This document shows positions 7,651-15,276 of a stretch of 26,741 bases of DNA, piece after piece. Source of the DNA: JANWYT01 sp046719465 (GTDB taxonomy: Bacteria; Chloroflexota; Anaerolineae; Aggregatilineales; Phototrophicaceae); assembly GCA_046719465.1 (NCBI GenBank), contig JBDNCV010000044.1:1-26741 (forward strand). The letters are read 5' to 3'. The notes below the pieces were generated by a model. The model worked only from the letters and a program-made list of their open reading frames with translations. It was not told the DNA's origin and searched no databases. How positions within the stretch are numbered: position 1 is the first letter of the stretch; each line of letters starts with the position of its first letter. Both the position numbers and the translations under genes were made by a program.

Positions 7651-8940
7651 ATGCCAGTCACGATCTTAATTGGGGCGCAGTGGGGTGATGAGGGCAAAGG
7701 CCGCTTTGTCGATTGGCTGGCGGGTGATGCCCATGTGGTCGCTCGCTACAGCGGTGGCGATAATGCCGGTCATACGGTTGCGGTTGGTCAGAAGGTCTAC
7801 AAGCTCCATTTGATCCCCTCAGGGGTGCTGCACCCGTCGGTGGTGTCGATCATGGGCAACGGGATGGTGATCAACCCCGTGAACCTCGTCAAAGAAATGG
7901 ATTATTTGGCGAGTGAGGGGATCCGCGTCACGCCAGAGTCACTGCGGATTAGCACGCGGGCGCACGTCATCACACCCGGGCACATTGCGCTAGACAAAGC
8001 ACGCGAGGCGCAGCTTGGCGCTGGGGCCATCGGAACGACGCTGCGCGGCATCGGCCCAGCCTACTTTGACAAAACAGGCCGCACCGGTATCCGTATGGGT
8101 GATCTGTTGGACGTTGAAGTGTTTGGCGACACGATGACTGCGGCGCTTGAGCGTTCCAACGCGCAGCTCGCGCAGATGAACGCAGAGCTGGTGGATATCC
8201 CAGCCGCGGTGCAGGCGTATGTGACAGCGGCTGACCGACTGCGCCCATTCATCCAAGACACGACGGCCTATCTTGCCCAGCGGCTGCGGGAGGGCGCGCG
8301 CGTCGTCAGCGAAGGCGCGCAGGGCACGCTCCTTGATGTGGATCATGGCACGTATCCCTTTGTGACGAGTTCTTCGCCCACTTCGGGCGGGGCGCTGACT
8401 GGGTTAGGGTTTGGCCCGACCCACGTCGACCGTGTCATCGGCGTGGCGAAAGCCTTCAGCACGCGCGTGGGCGGCGGCCCCATGCCGACAGAGCAGCAGA
8501 ACGAGATCGGTGCGCGCCTGCGCGGCACGGGCGAAAATTTTTGGGATGAATACGGCACGACCACGGGGCGCGCGCGGCGCTGCGGCTGGCTCGATATGGT
8601 GATGCTGCGCTATGCGGCTATGGTGAACGGCTTTACGGAGCTGGCGCTGACCAAGCTCGACGTGTTGAGCGGCTTTGAGGCCCTGCAGCTGGCGGTGGCG
8701 TATGAAGTTGATGGCCAACGGGTGACTCTGCCACCGAGCACCACGTATCAGCTGGCGCGGGCGGTTCCTGTGTATGAGACGCTCCCGGGTTGGGATGCCG
8801 ATTTGACGGGTGTTCGCGTGTGGGATGACCTGCCGCAAGAGGCCCAGCAGTACGTTGCTCGTATTTCGGAGCTGCTAGAACTGCCGATCCGCATGCTGAG
8901 CGTCGGCCCAGAACGCAGCCAACTGATACAGGTATTATGA
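7651..8940 (+). CDS. purA: Adenylosuccinate synthase
   Basis: PurA joins IMP and aspartate using GTP to make adenylosuccinate, the committed step to AMP. The 429-residue length is standard. All signature blocks are present: GAQWGDEGKGR (P-loop with catalytic Asp), SGGDNAGHTV (catalytic His), GNGMVINP and TTLRGIGPAY. Further along are GAQGTLLDVDHGTYPF (IMP site), TTGRARRCGWLD (aspartate loop) and the C-terminal TKLDVLSGF guanine site. The ATG at 7651 follows AAGGAAAG. The stop overlaps the next start by four bases. Sitting downstream of an amidohydrolase and a pseudo-cyanophycinase is not a usual purA context. Confidence 0.98.
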   Translation: MPVTILIGAQWGDEGKGRFVDWLAGDAHVVARYSGGDNAGHTVAVGQKVYKLHLIPSGVLHPSVVSIMGNGMVINPVNLVKEMDYLASEGIRVTPESLRISTRAHVITPGHIALDKAREAQLGAGAIGTTLRGIGPAYFDKTGRTGIRMGDLLDVEVFGDTMTAALERSNAQLAQMNAELVDIPAAVQAYVTAADRLRPFIQDTTAYLAQRLREGARVVSEGAQGTLLDVDHGTYPFVTSSSPTSGGALTGLGFGPTHVDRVIGVAKAFSTRVGGGPMPTEQQNEIGARLRGTGENFWDEYGTTTGRARRCGWLDMVMLRYAAMVNGFTELALTKLDVLSGFEALQLAVAYEVDGQRVTLPPSTTYQLARAVPVYETLPGWDADLTGVRVWDDLPQEAQQYVARISELLELPIRMLSVGPERSQLIQVL

Positions 8941-9836
8941 CTGAGTCGAAGCACTACACCCAGATGCAGGACTTGCCGATTGATGCGCCGCCGCGCCGCA
9001 TCGTATCGCTCGTCCCGAGTATGACCGAGACCTTGTTCGATCTGGCGCTGGGGCATCTGGTGGTAGGGCGCACAGATTACTGCGTCCGCCCACCGCACAG
9101 CGTACAGGCTATCCCTTCGGTAGGTGGCACGAAGAACCCCCGTCTGGATCAGATCATCGCGCTCCAACCAGACCTAGTGATTGCCAACCGCGAGGAGAAC
9201 CGCCGCGAAGATGTCGAGGCGCTGCAAGCGGCGGGTGTGGCGGTCTGGGTGACGTTTCCACAGACGGTGCTAGAATCTTTTAATATCATGTGGAACCTGA
9301 TGTACTTATGTGATGTGACGACGATGGTCGAACGGGTGCGGTTGATCGAGTACACTTACGATTGGCTCAACGCCATTGCGCTGCGGCTGGAGGTCACGAA
9401 CCCCCTGAAGGTGTTTTGCCCCATCTGGCTTGACCCGCTGATGACGATCAACCGTGAGACATACGTTCACGATGTGATTCGGGTGTGCGGTGGGACGAAC
9501 GTCTTTGCAGATCGTGAGCGCCTGTACCCGCTCGCAGCGGATTTAGGAACAGGCCCAGCGCTGCCGCCAGATGATGCGCGCGTTGTTGGGCGAGACACGC
9601 GCTACCCGCGCGTCACGTGGGAAGAAGTGGAGGCGGCACAGCCCGATGTGATCTTGCTGCCGGATGAACCGTTCGCGTTCAGCGCTGAGCACCTGCCGCA
9701 GTTCCTCGCGTTAGATGTGCCGGCGGCGCGCTCGCAGCGGGTGCATCTGGTCGATGGGTCATTGTTGACATGGCATGGGACGCGCGTGGCCTATGCGTTC
9801 GATGTGCTGCCGCGGCTGCTAAGGCCTACAGTATAA
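8937..9836 (+). CDS. BtuF-like cobalamin/metal-chelate binding protein without signal peptide
   Basis: This 299-residue protein belongs to the helical-backbone metal receptor superfamily, the class III binding-protein fold of BtuF and FhuD. The N-terminal lobe shows RIVSLVPSMTETLF, VGRTDYC, GGTKNPRLDQI and LQPDLVIANREENR, all typical of cobalamin-binding members. The C-terminal lobe shows VEAAQPDVILLPDEPF and TWHGTRVAYAF. Periplasmic relatives start with a signal peptide or lipobox; this one begins MTESKHYTQM with neither, so it is probably cytoplasmic. No permease or ATPase is adjacent. It overlaps purA by ATGA and is followed by a kinase gene eight bases on. Family assignment is good; ligand and role are not established. 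Confidence 0.82.
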   Translation: MTESKHYTQMQDLPIDAPPRRIVSLVPSMTETLFDLALGHLVVGRTDYCVRPPHSVQAIPSVGGTKNPRLDQIIALQPDLVIANREENRREDVEALQAAGVAVWVTFPQTVLESFNIMWNLMYLCDVTTMVERVRLIEYTYDWLNAIALRLEVTNPLKVFCPIWLDPLMTINRETYVHDVIRVCGGTNVFADRERLYPLAADLGTGPALPPDDARVVGRDTRYPRVTWEEVEAAQPDVILLPDEPFAFSAEHLPQFLALDVPAARSQRVHLVDGSLLTWHGTRVAYAFDVLPRLLRPTV

Positions 9837-9844
9837 GGCGTGGT

Positions 9845-10627
9845 ATGAAGCTTGATGCGAACAACCCTAATGATTTGATCGCGCTGTTCGCGCATGATCT
9901 GCGCGGCACATTGGGCAGCATCAAGAGTTTTGCGGAGCTGCTCGAACACAACGGTGAGCTGAACGACACCCAACAACGCTGGCTGGAGCGCATCTACGCC
10001 AACGTGGGGCGCGGGCTGACCACTCTTAATGACATGATGCTTTTGAGCCAAATGGGGTCGCAGCAGTTGGAGCTGCAATCGGTGGAGGTACGTCCGCTGC
10101 TGCAAGAAGCGCTTCAATACATCGAGAGCCTCATCTTGGAGCGCAACCTTGTCGTACAGATCGACATCGGCATTGAGGCGCATCAGCTCGTGTGTGACCC
10201 GCGATGGTTCCGGCATGTGCTTTACAACTTGCTCTCGAATGCTGCCAAGTACAACAAGCCAGATGGTCACATCTACATCGAAACATGGCAGGGCAACCGC
10301 ACCATCTTCTTGCGCATCACCGATTCAGGGCCGGGCATTCCGCCTGAGGCTCTCAGCCACATCTTTGATAAGTTCTATCGCGTTCGTGGGAGCAAAAGCG
10401 ACGGCAGCGGTCTCGGCCTTGCGATTGTGCGCGATATCGTCGAACGCCACGGTGGCAGTATCAGCGTCGAGAGCCAGCTTGAGGAGGGCACGTCCTTCAC
10501 TGTGCAGATGCCGCTGCCGACGGCGGAACGACAGCACGAATCGGGCGAGGAATTGGATGCGCTCGACGATGACGCACAAGAAGGCGCCGACTTCACCGAC
10601 TATGACGACCCCAGCCTTGTATCCTGA
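9845..10627 (+). CDS. Soluble sensor histidine kinase without input domain
   Basis: A 260-residue cytoplasmic kinase made almost only of the catalytic core. The dimerisation/phosphoacceptor helix pair spans about 10-70, with the phospho-histidine H17 in FAHDLRGTL. The ATP-binding domain follows, with the N box (YNLLSNAAKYN, 127-137), G1 box (DSGPGIP), F box (FDKFYRV) and G2 box (GSGLGLAIV). It has no transmembrane segment or PAS/GAF domain. The usual H-box proline (HxLRxPL) is Thr here. The protein ends in an acidic tail (about 234-255). The start is the ATG at 9845, whose product begins MKLDANN; a longer in-frame reading would run back into the upstream gene without homology. No response regulator lies nearby, so the partner is elsewhere. 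Confidence 0.9.
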   Translation: MKLDANNPNDLIALFAHDLRGTLGSIKSFAELLEHNGELNDTQQRWLERIYANVGRGLTTLNDMMLLSQMGSQQLELQSVEVRPLLQEALQYIESLILERNLVVQIDIGIEAHQLVCDPRWFRHVLYNLLSNAAKYNKPDGHIYIETWQGNRTIFLRITDSGPGIPPEALSHIFDKFYRVRGSKSDGSGLGLAIVRDIVERHGGSISVESQLEEGTSFTVQMPLPTAERQHESGEELDALDDDAQEGADFTDYDDPSLVS

Positions 10628-10669
10628 GCCGCTTGAAGTAAATCTTTGCTGTGCTGCGCCAGAAGCATA

Positions 10670-10698
10670 CTGAAATTTGGGAGGACACCCGCTATACT
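10670..10698 (+). promoter_or_regulatory. Promoter for the heme A/cytochrome cluster
   Basis: CTGAAA (10670-10675; 4 of 6 to consensus) and TATACT (10693-10698; 5 of 6) are spaced by exactly 17 bases. They lie in the only sizeable gap (106 bases) between the histidine kinase and the small membrane protein. The leader would be about 30 bases long. The rest of this gap shows no RNA gene or clear terminator. Confidence 0.55.
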
Positions 10699-10733
10699 AG
10701 TGGGCGAGTCGACGTTGATAAAGGCAGGCAACT

Positions 10734-11099
10734 GTGAGAAAACTGGGCATCTTGGCTGGGTTTGTGATTCTGTTAACGGTGTTCGGGGCAGGGAGCGCAG
10801 GGCTGCTGCCGAGCGTGCCGTTCCTTGTGCAGACTGCTGATCCGAACGCATCCCCGATGATGGCGACACCCGAGCAGGCCAACCAACTTGTCTTTTGGGT
10901 GGTGTTCGTGCTGATCAACCTCGTTGGGGCGGGGGTCACGTTGACGCTTGTGATGTGGTTTTTGGGGCGTGCGACCAACCATGCGCGCAACCTGCCGAAC
11001 AATCCACCGGCCATCTTGAACCGCCCAGCGGAGGGCGAAGGGCAGGGGCTGCCTGCGGGTGGTGAGACGAAAGCGCAGTTGAGCGAAGGCAGCGCGTAG
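10734..11099 (+). CDS. Small two-helix membrane protein upstream of ctaA, function unknown
   Basis: A 121-residue protein with a hydrophobic N-terminal segment (residues about 4-28, MRKLGILAGFVILL onward) that could be a signal anchor. A second membrane helix lies near 52-78 (VFWVVFVLINLVGAGVTL onward). The tail after it is Pro/Gly/Glu-rich and hydrophilic. The start is GTG at 10734, preceded by AAGGCAGG. It sits directly behind a likely promoter and 61 bases before ctaA, as first gene of the heme A cluster. A role in heme-copper oxidase assembly is a guess from position only. I do not recognise a family. Confidence 0.75.
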   Translation: MRKLGILAGFVILLTVFGAGSAGLLPSVPFLVQTADPNASPMMATPEQANQLVFWVVFVLINLVGAGVTLTLVMWFLGRATNHARNLPNNPPAILNRPAEGEGQGLPAGGETKAQLSEGSA

Positions 11100-11160
11100 G
11101 GCTGTACTGGTCTTTGGTTGATAGTGAATTGAGTCGTTAGTGTTGTAGGTGTTAAATCAC

Positions 11161-12120
11161 ATGATCTCCTCTAAACGAGATGGCGGGGCGTTTCGCGTCT
11201 GGGCCTTTTCAACGGTGGCGCTGACGCTGGGGCTGATTGTCTTTGGCGCGGTGGTGCGCGTCACGGACAGCGGTTTGGGGTGCGGCAGCGATTGGCCGCT
11301 GTGCAACGGCACGATCTTCCCCCCGTTGGACAACGTGACAGCGTGGATCGAGTGGCTGCATCGTTTGTTCGCAGCGTTGATTGGCGTGTTTGGTCTTGCC
11401 ATGTTGGCGACGGCGTGGCGCGCCTACCGCCGCAACAATCGCGTCGTTTTGAACATGGTGGCGCTGGCGGCGGCCTTGTTCATCGTGCAGAGCGCATTAG
11501 GCGCGTTCGTCGTGGTGTTCGATCTGCCACCGACGTTCGTCACGCTCCACCTCGGCACAAGTATGCTGCTGCTGGGGGCGCTCATCGCCTCGTGGGTGTT
11601 GGCGTGGGTGAACCCTGTGCCACGCGCGCGTGACCAAGTGACGACGTTGATCTACGCCAACGCCATCTTTTTGCTGGTGATTGTGCTGACTGGCGCGTTG
11701 GTGCGGGGCAGCGGCGCGACGCTCGCCTGCACAGATTGGCCGCTGTGCAACGGGGCCATCTTTCCGACAGGGCAGGGGCAGCTCGCCCTTGTGCACATGT
11801 TCCATCGCTTCGCGGTGTTGGCGTTGGGCGTCTCGCTGCTGCTCATGGTGGTTCAGATCTGGCGCTACCGTGACGGGCTGCCGCGCCAACTCGCAGTTGG
11901 GGCGTTCTTGCTCTATCTGGCGCAGGCAGGCGTAGGCGCATTGTATGTGCTGACGGTGGCTGGCTCGTTCTGGGGCGCAGCGCATGTGGGCATGGCCGCA
12001 GCGACTTGGGCGCTGTTGATCACCTTGTGCATCGTTGAAGCCGTCAACGTGGGCGATCTCAAATTGCAAAATCATCAAAGTGAAGTGACATGGAAGCAAC
12101 CTTCCCAAGCAACCATCTAA
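11161..12120 (+). CDS. ctaA: Heme A synthase (CtaA/COX15)
   Basis: This membrane enzyme oxidises heme O to heme A for aa3-type cytochrome c oxidase. The 319 residues form eight predicted helices in two homologous halves. Each half carries the loop motif DWPLCNG after a short cysteine segment, giving cysteine pairs C41/C48 and C190/C196. Heme-ligand histidines are visible at H67 (EWLHR, with the conserved E64), H130 (LHLGT), H215 (HMFHR) and H275 (AHVGM). The retained first cysteine pair matches the B. subtilis-type enzyme. I chose the ATG at 11161, nine bases after AGGTG, over a GTG four codons earlier that overlaps this ribosome site. The 3' end overlaps ctaB by 31 bases, so the two steps are coupled. 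Confidence 0.95.
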   Translation: MISSKRDGGAFRVWAFSTVALTLGLIVFGAVVRVTDSGLGCGSDWPLCNGTIFPPLDNVTAWIEWLHRLFAALIGVFGLAMLATAWRAYRRNNRVVLNMVALAAALFIVQSALGAFVVVFDLPPTFVTLHLGTSMLLLGALIASWVLAWVNPVPRARDQVTTLIYANAIFLLVIVLTGALVRGSGATLACTDWPLCNGAIFPTGQGQLALVHMFHRFAVLALGVSLLLMVVQIWRYRDGLPRQLAVGAFLLYLAQAGVGALYVLTVAGSFWGAAHVGMAAATWALLITLCIVEAVNVGDLKLQNHQSEVTWKQPSQATI

Positions 12121-12998
12121 TTGTGCACACGCTGCGCGCATACAGCCAATTGATGAAACTCCCCATCGTGACGCTGTTGGTCTTTACCACAGTGACCGCG
12201 ATGGTGGTTGCAGCGGATGGGCTGCCGCCTGCCCATGTGATCCTCCCGACGATCATCGGTGGCTTCATGGCCGCTGCGGGCGCGAGCGCGCTAAACCAAT
12301 ATGTTGACCGTGATATGGATCGGCGGATGACGCGGACGGCGCGCCGCCCGATCCCATCTGGCCGCATCGCGCCGATCAACGCGCTGCTGTTCGGGTTGGC
12401 GCTGGTGGCGTGGTCGGTGCTGATTCTGGGCGTGATGGTGAATTGGCTGGCGGCGGCGCTGGCCTTAGCGGGTGCGGTCTACTACGTCGTGCTGTACACG
12501 ATGGTGTTGAAGCGTAACACCGTGATCAACATCGTGATCGGTGGTGGAGCAGGAGCCATCCCAGTGCTGGTGGGCTGGGCTGCGGTGACGCAAACCGTTC
12601 CGTTGGAGGCGTGGCTGCTGTTCGCCATTGTCTTCTTCTGGACGCCACCCCACAGCTGGGCGTTGGCGATCTTGGTCAACAAAGATTATGCCGCGGCCAA
12701 CGTGCCGATGATGCCAGTCGCGCGCGGCGAAGAAGTCACGCGGTGGCAGATTTTAGCGTACTCGCTGCAGCTCGTGGCGATCACGTTGATCCCGTCGATG
12801 GGGCTGCTGCTGCCGGTGCAGCCGATGTTGGGTGGGTTCTACACGGTGGCGGCGGTGCTGCTCGGCCTCGGGATGATTTATCTGTCGATCAAGCTGATTC
12901 AGAAGGCTGATAAGGTCGTCGCACGCCAGCTTTACAAGTATTCGTCACTGTATCTGGCAGGCTTGTTCATGGCGATGATTATTGATCGCCTGCTGTAA
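12090..12998 (+). CDS. ctaB: Protoheme IX farnesyltransferase (heme O synthase)
   Basis: CtaB attaches a farnesyl group to heme B to make heme O, the substrate of CtaA. It is an UbiA-superfamily membrane prenyltransferase of 302 residues with about nine helices. The first Asp-rich site is NQYVDRDMD (69-77), followed by the family sequence RTARRPIPSG. The second is in the NKDYAAANVPMMPV block near residue 200, after WTPPHSWALAI. The N-terminal 15 or so residues overlap the end of ctaA in another frame. The ribosome site for the ATG at 12090 is weak, so translation probably depends on ctaA. A GTG at 12126 is a possible later start. Confidence 0.95.
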   Translation: MEATFPSNHLIVHTLRAYSQLMKLPIVTLLVFTTVTAMVVAADGLPPAHVILPTIIGGFMAAAGASALNQYVDRDMDRRMTRTARRPIPSGRIAPINALLFGLALVAWSVLILGVMVNWLAAALALAGAVYYVVLYTMVLKRNTVINIVIGGGAGAIPVLVGWAAVTQTVPLEAWLLFAIVFFWTPPHSWALAILVNKDYAAANVPMMPVARGEEVTRWQILAYSLQLVAITLIPSMGLLLPVQPMLGGFYTVAAVLLGLGMIYLSIKLIQKADKVVARQLYKYSSLYLAGLFMAMIIDRLL

Positions 12999-13026
12999 CG
13001 CACTGCTGCAACCCAATAGAGGCATT

Positions 13027-13488
13027 GTGGAACCCAAAACAGCGAAGTCTAAACTGCCGCTGCTGGTCACCGGTGCGCTGCTGGCTGTGATCAGCATCGG
13101 CTTTGTCTACGAGTTTGTGCTCACGTCGACAACGACGCCAGAAGGCGCAGCCGAAGTGTTGACCTCCAACACGTACATGGACATTGTCGCGCCGCTGCTG
13201 GCCGCTGCTGATGTCGAACGCGGTGCAGCGTTGGTGAACAGTCAATTTGAGTGTCACGTGTGCCATGTGCAGAGCGCAGGGCAGGTGGCGCCCGGCTTCG
13301 ACGGCATTGGCGCGCGCGCTGCGACAGCGCGGCCCCCGCTGACGGCAGAGGCCTATCTCTATGAGTCTATCATGTATCCATCCGTGCATGTGGTGAGCGG
13401 CTACAGCGCGTCGATGCCTGCTAACTATCCGACACGGTTGGAGCCGCAGCAGGTCGGCGACATGATCGCGTATCTCCTGACGCGCTAG
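13027..13488 (+). CDS. Membrane-anchored monoheme cytochrome c
   Basis: A 153-residue c-type cytochrome with one N-terminal membrane helix (about 9-33) and a soluble domain outside the membrane. One heme-binding motif CHVCH (76-80) is present, with a likely distal ligand M130 in SASMPANYP; both fit a class I cytochrome c. It would carry electrons to or within the respiratory chain, probably to the aa3 oxidase served by the upstream ctaA/ctaB. I prefer the GTG at 13027, four bases after AGAGG. A longer in-frame ATG at 12982 overlaps ctaB and adds a non-homologous leader. Confidence 0.88.
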   Translation: MEPKTAKSKLPLLVTGALLAVISIGFVYEFVLTSTTTPEGAAEVLTSNTYMDIVAPLLAAADVERGAALVNSQFECHVCHVQSAGQVAPGFDGIGARAATARPPLTAEAYLYESIMYPSVHVVSGYSASMPANYPTRLEPQQVGDMIAYLLTR

Positions 13489-13510
13489 GGCGTTTCCCTG
13501 CTTATCACGG

Positions 13511-13516
13511 TACAAT
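13511..13516 (+). promoter_or_regulatory. Possible -10 element before the NFACT gene
   Basis: TACAAT matches 5 of 6 consensus positions and lies 47 bases before the ATG, in the 75-base gap after the cytochrome c gene. I find no acceptable -35 at 16-18 bases upstream, so this is weak. Read-through from the heme cluster is equally possible. Confidence 0.25.
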
Positions 13517-13563
13517 CAGGCTAGAGCCATGCGTTCTGCCGCGGCTGCGGGCTGGAGTGCCTG

Positions 13564-15276
13564 ATGAACTTCGACGTTTTCACCATCAGCGCGCTGGTGG
13601 ATGAGATGATGGATGTGTTGGTGGGTGGACGTGTTCAAGATGTCTTGGACACGGACGCCACCGGCATTGGCTTTGAGATTTACGCGCATCGCCAGCGGCG
13701 CTACCTGTACCTCAGCGCTGACCCGCAGACCCCGCGCGTTCACCTCGTGCCAGATCGGCTGCGGCGCGGCACGGAGCGCCCCAACCAACTGGGGCTGCTG
13801 CTGCGCCGCTTTGTGGAGGGTGGTATCCTCACCCATGTGAGCCAGCCACCGTGGGAGCGCATGCTCACGCTGGAGATAACTGGGCCAGAGGGCGAAGTGC
13901 AGCTCATTGTGGAGCCGATGGAACGCCGCGCCAACCTGCTGCTGGTGCAGTCCGGCGTGATCTTAGACTGCATGCGCCGCGTCGGGCCAGACGAGAACCG
14001 CGTCCGTGTGAGCTTGCCGAATCATCCGTATGTGCCGCCACCACCGATCACAAACCGCTTGAACCCGTTCCACGGCGAGCTAGACGCTTTCATCAACCAG
14101 TGGGCAAACAACACTGACCCGAAGCGCAAGGCATCGCAGTGGCTTAGCACGTTGGTGTTGGGGTGCAGTCCGCTGCTAAGCCGGGAGGTGGTGTATCGTG
14201 CGACCCACAACGCGGGTAGCCTCGCTAGTGAGGCTGACCCCGCCGCGATCTGGTCAAGCCTTCAGAAAGTGATGGAGCCGCTTAAAGCGCGCGATTGGCA
14301 GCCCGGCGTGGCCTATGTTGAAGGGAACCCTGTCGCCTACAGCGTGTACCCGTTGACGCATCTGCCGAATTGGACGCGCCAAGCATCAACGAGTGAAGCG
14401 CTCGTCGCATATTACGGGGCGGCGGTGGGGGCAGAGGCCTACGCTGAGGCGCGGAAGCCAGTTCAAGCGCAGATCAACGAGGCGAAGGCGCGCTTGCAAG
14501 GCAAACTCGCATCGTTGGAGAGTGGCCTGAAAGACGAGGCAGAGCGTGAGTACTTGCAGCGCGCTGGTGAGCTGATCCTCGCCTACCAGTACGCGATCCA
14601 GCCCGGCCAGCGCGAGCTGGTGGCTGAGTACGACTTTGACGCAGCGCCGATGCGGATTGCGCTGGATCCGGCGTTATCACCGTTGGAGAACGCCCAACGC
14701 TATTTTGACCGCTACAACCGTGCTAAGCGAGCGCAGGCGGGCGTGCCCCAGTTGATCGAGGAAACGCGCATGGAGATGGCCTTCCTTGACCAGTTGACGC
14801 TCGACTTGGAGCAGGCCGCCAGCTACCCCGAGATCGACGATGTGGTGGCGGCGTTGGTTGAGCGTGGCTTGTGGCAGGGGGCGCCGCGTGTGCGCCGCGG
14901 GAGCGCCCGCACTGGCCCGATGCGCCTGACGAAGGACGGCTACGTCATCTGGATTGGGCGTAACAGCCTCCAGAATGAGTTAGCAACGTTCAAATATGCC
15001 AACCCACCGGACTATTGGCTGCACGCGCGCGGCGTTCCCGGGGCGCATGGGATCATCCGCTACGATGGGCGCGCCGTGCCCGATGCGCTGATCCAGCAGG
15101 TGGCGGCGATCGCAGCCTACTACAGCGCAAAGCGATCAGAAGGGCGGGTTGACGTCGACGTGACGCGCGTGAAGTACGTCCGCAAGATGAAGGGCGCTGG
15201 CCCGGGGATGGTGACGTACCGCAACGAGACTACAATTACGGTTACACCCATGAAGGAGGACGGACTAGATGGCTGA
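13564..15276 (+). CDS. rqcH: NFACT-family ribosome quality control factor (RqcH/Rqc2 homologue)
   Basis: RqcH binds stalled 50S subunits and recruits tRNA-Ala to add C-terminal alanine tails that mark unfinished proteins for degradation. The 570 residues show the NFACT-N domain (1-~190, with GGRV at 21-24 and RRANLLLV), HhH and coiled-coil middle parts (~190-440), and the C-terminal NFACT-R domain. The latter carries WIGRNSLQNE and DYWLHARGVPGAHGIIR. The D97-R98 pair needed for tRNA binding in B. subtilis aligns with E98-R99 here (PWERML). GGAG sits six bases before the ATG at 13564. The stop overlaps the PPK2 gene by eight bases. Older annotations call this family fibronectin-binding protein; the ribosome role is better supported. 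Confidence 0.92.
   Translation: MNFDVFTISALVDEMMDVLVGGRVQDVLDTDATGIGFEIYAHRQRRYLYLSADPQTPRVHLVPDRLRRGTERPNQLGLLLRRFVEGGILTHVSQPPWERMLTLEITGPEGEVQLIVEPMERRANLLLVQSGVILDCMRRVGPDENRVRVSLPNHPYVPPPPITNRLNPFHGELDAFINQWANNTDPKRKASQWLSTLVLGCSPLLSREVVYRATHNAGSLASEADPAAIWSSLQKVMEPLKARDWQPGVAYVEGNPVAYSVYPLTHLPNWTRQASTSEALVAYYGAAVGAEAYAEARKPVQAQINEAKARLQGKLASLESGLKDEAEREYLQRAGELILAYQYAIQPGQRELVAEYDFDAAPMRIALDPALSPLENAQRYFDRYNRAKRAQAGVPQLIEETRMEMAFLDQLTLDLEQAASYPEIDDVVAALVERGLWQGAPRVRRGSARTGPMRLTKDGYVIWIGRNSLQNELATFKYANPPDYWLHARGVPGAHGIIRYDGRAVPDALIQQVAAIAAYYSAKRSEGRVDVDVTRVKYVRKMKGAGPGMVTYRNETTITVTPMKEDGLDG

Noticed and set aside
10628..10733. Possible tRNA or small RNA in the gap before the heme A cluster
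   Set aside because: No tRNA T-loop, acceptor stem or strong hairpin was found; a promoter explains the conserved-looking elements.
11497..12141. Minus-strand open frame of 214 codons opposite ctaA
   Set aside because: His/Arg/Gln-rich composition mirrors the hydrophobic membrane gene on the other strand; no motif or ribosome site.
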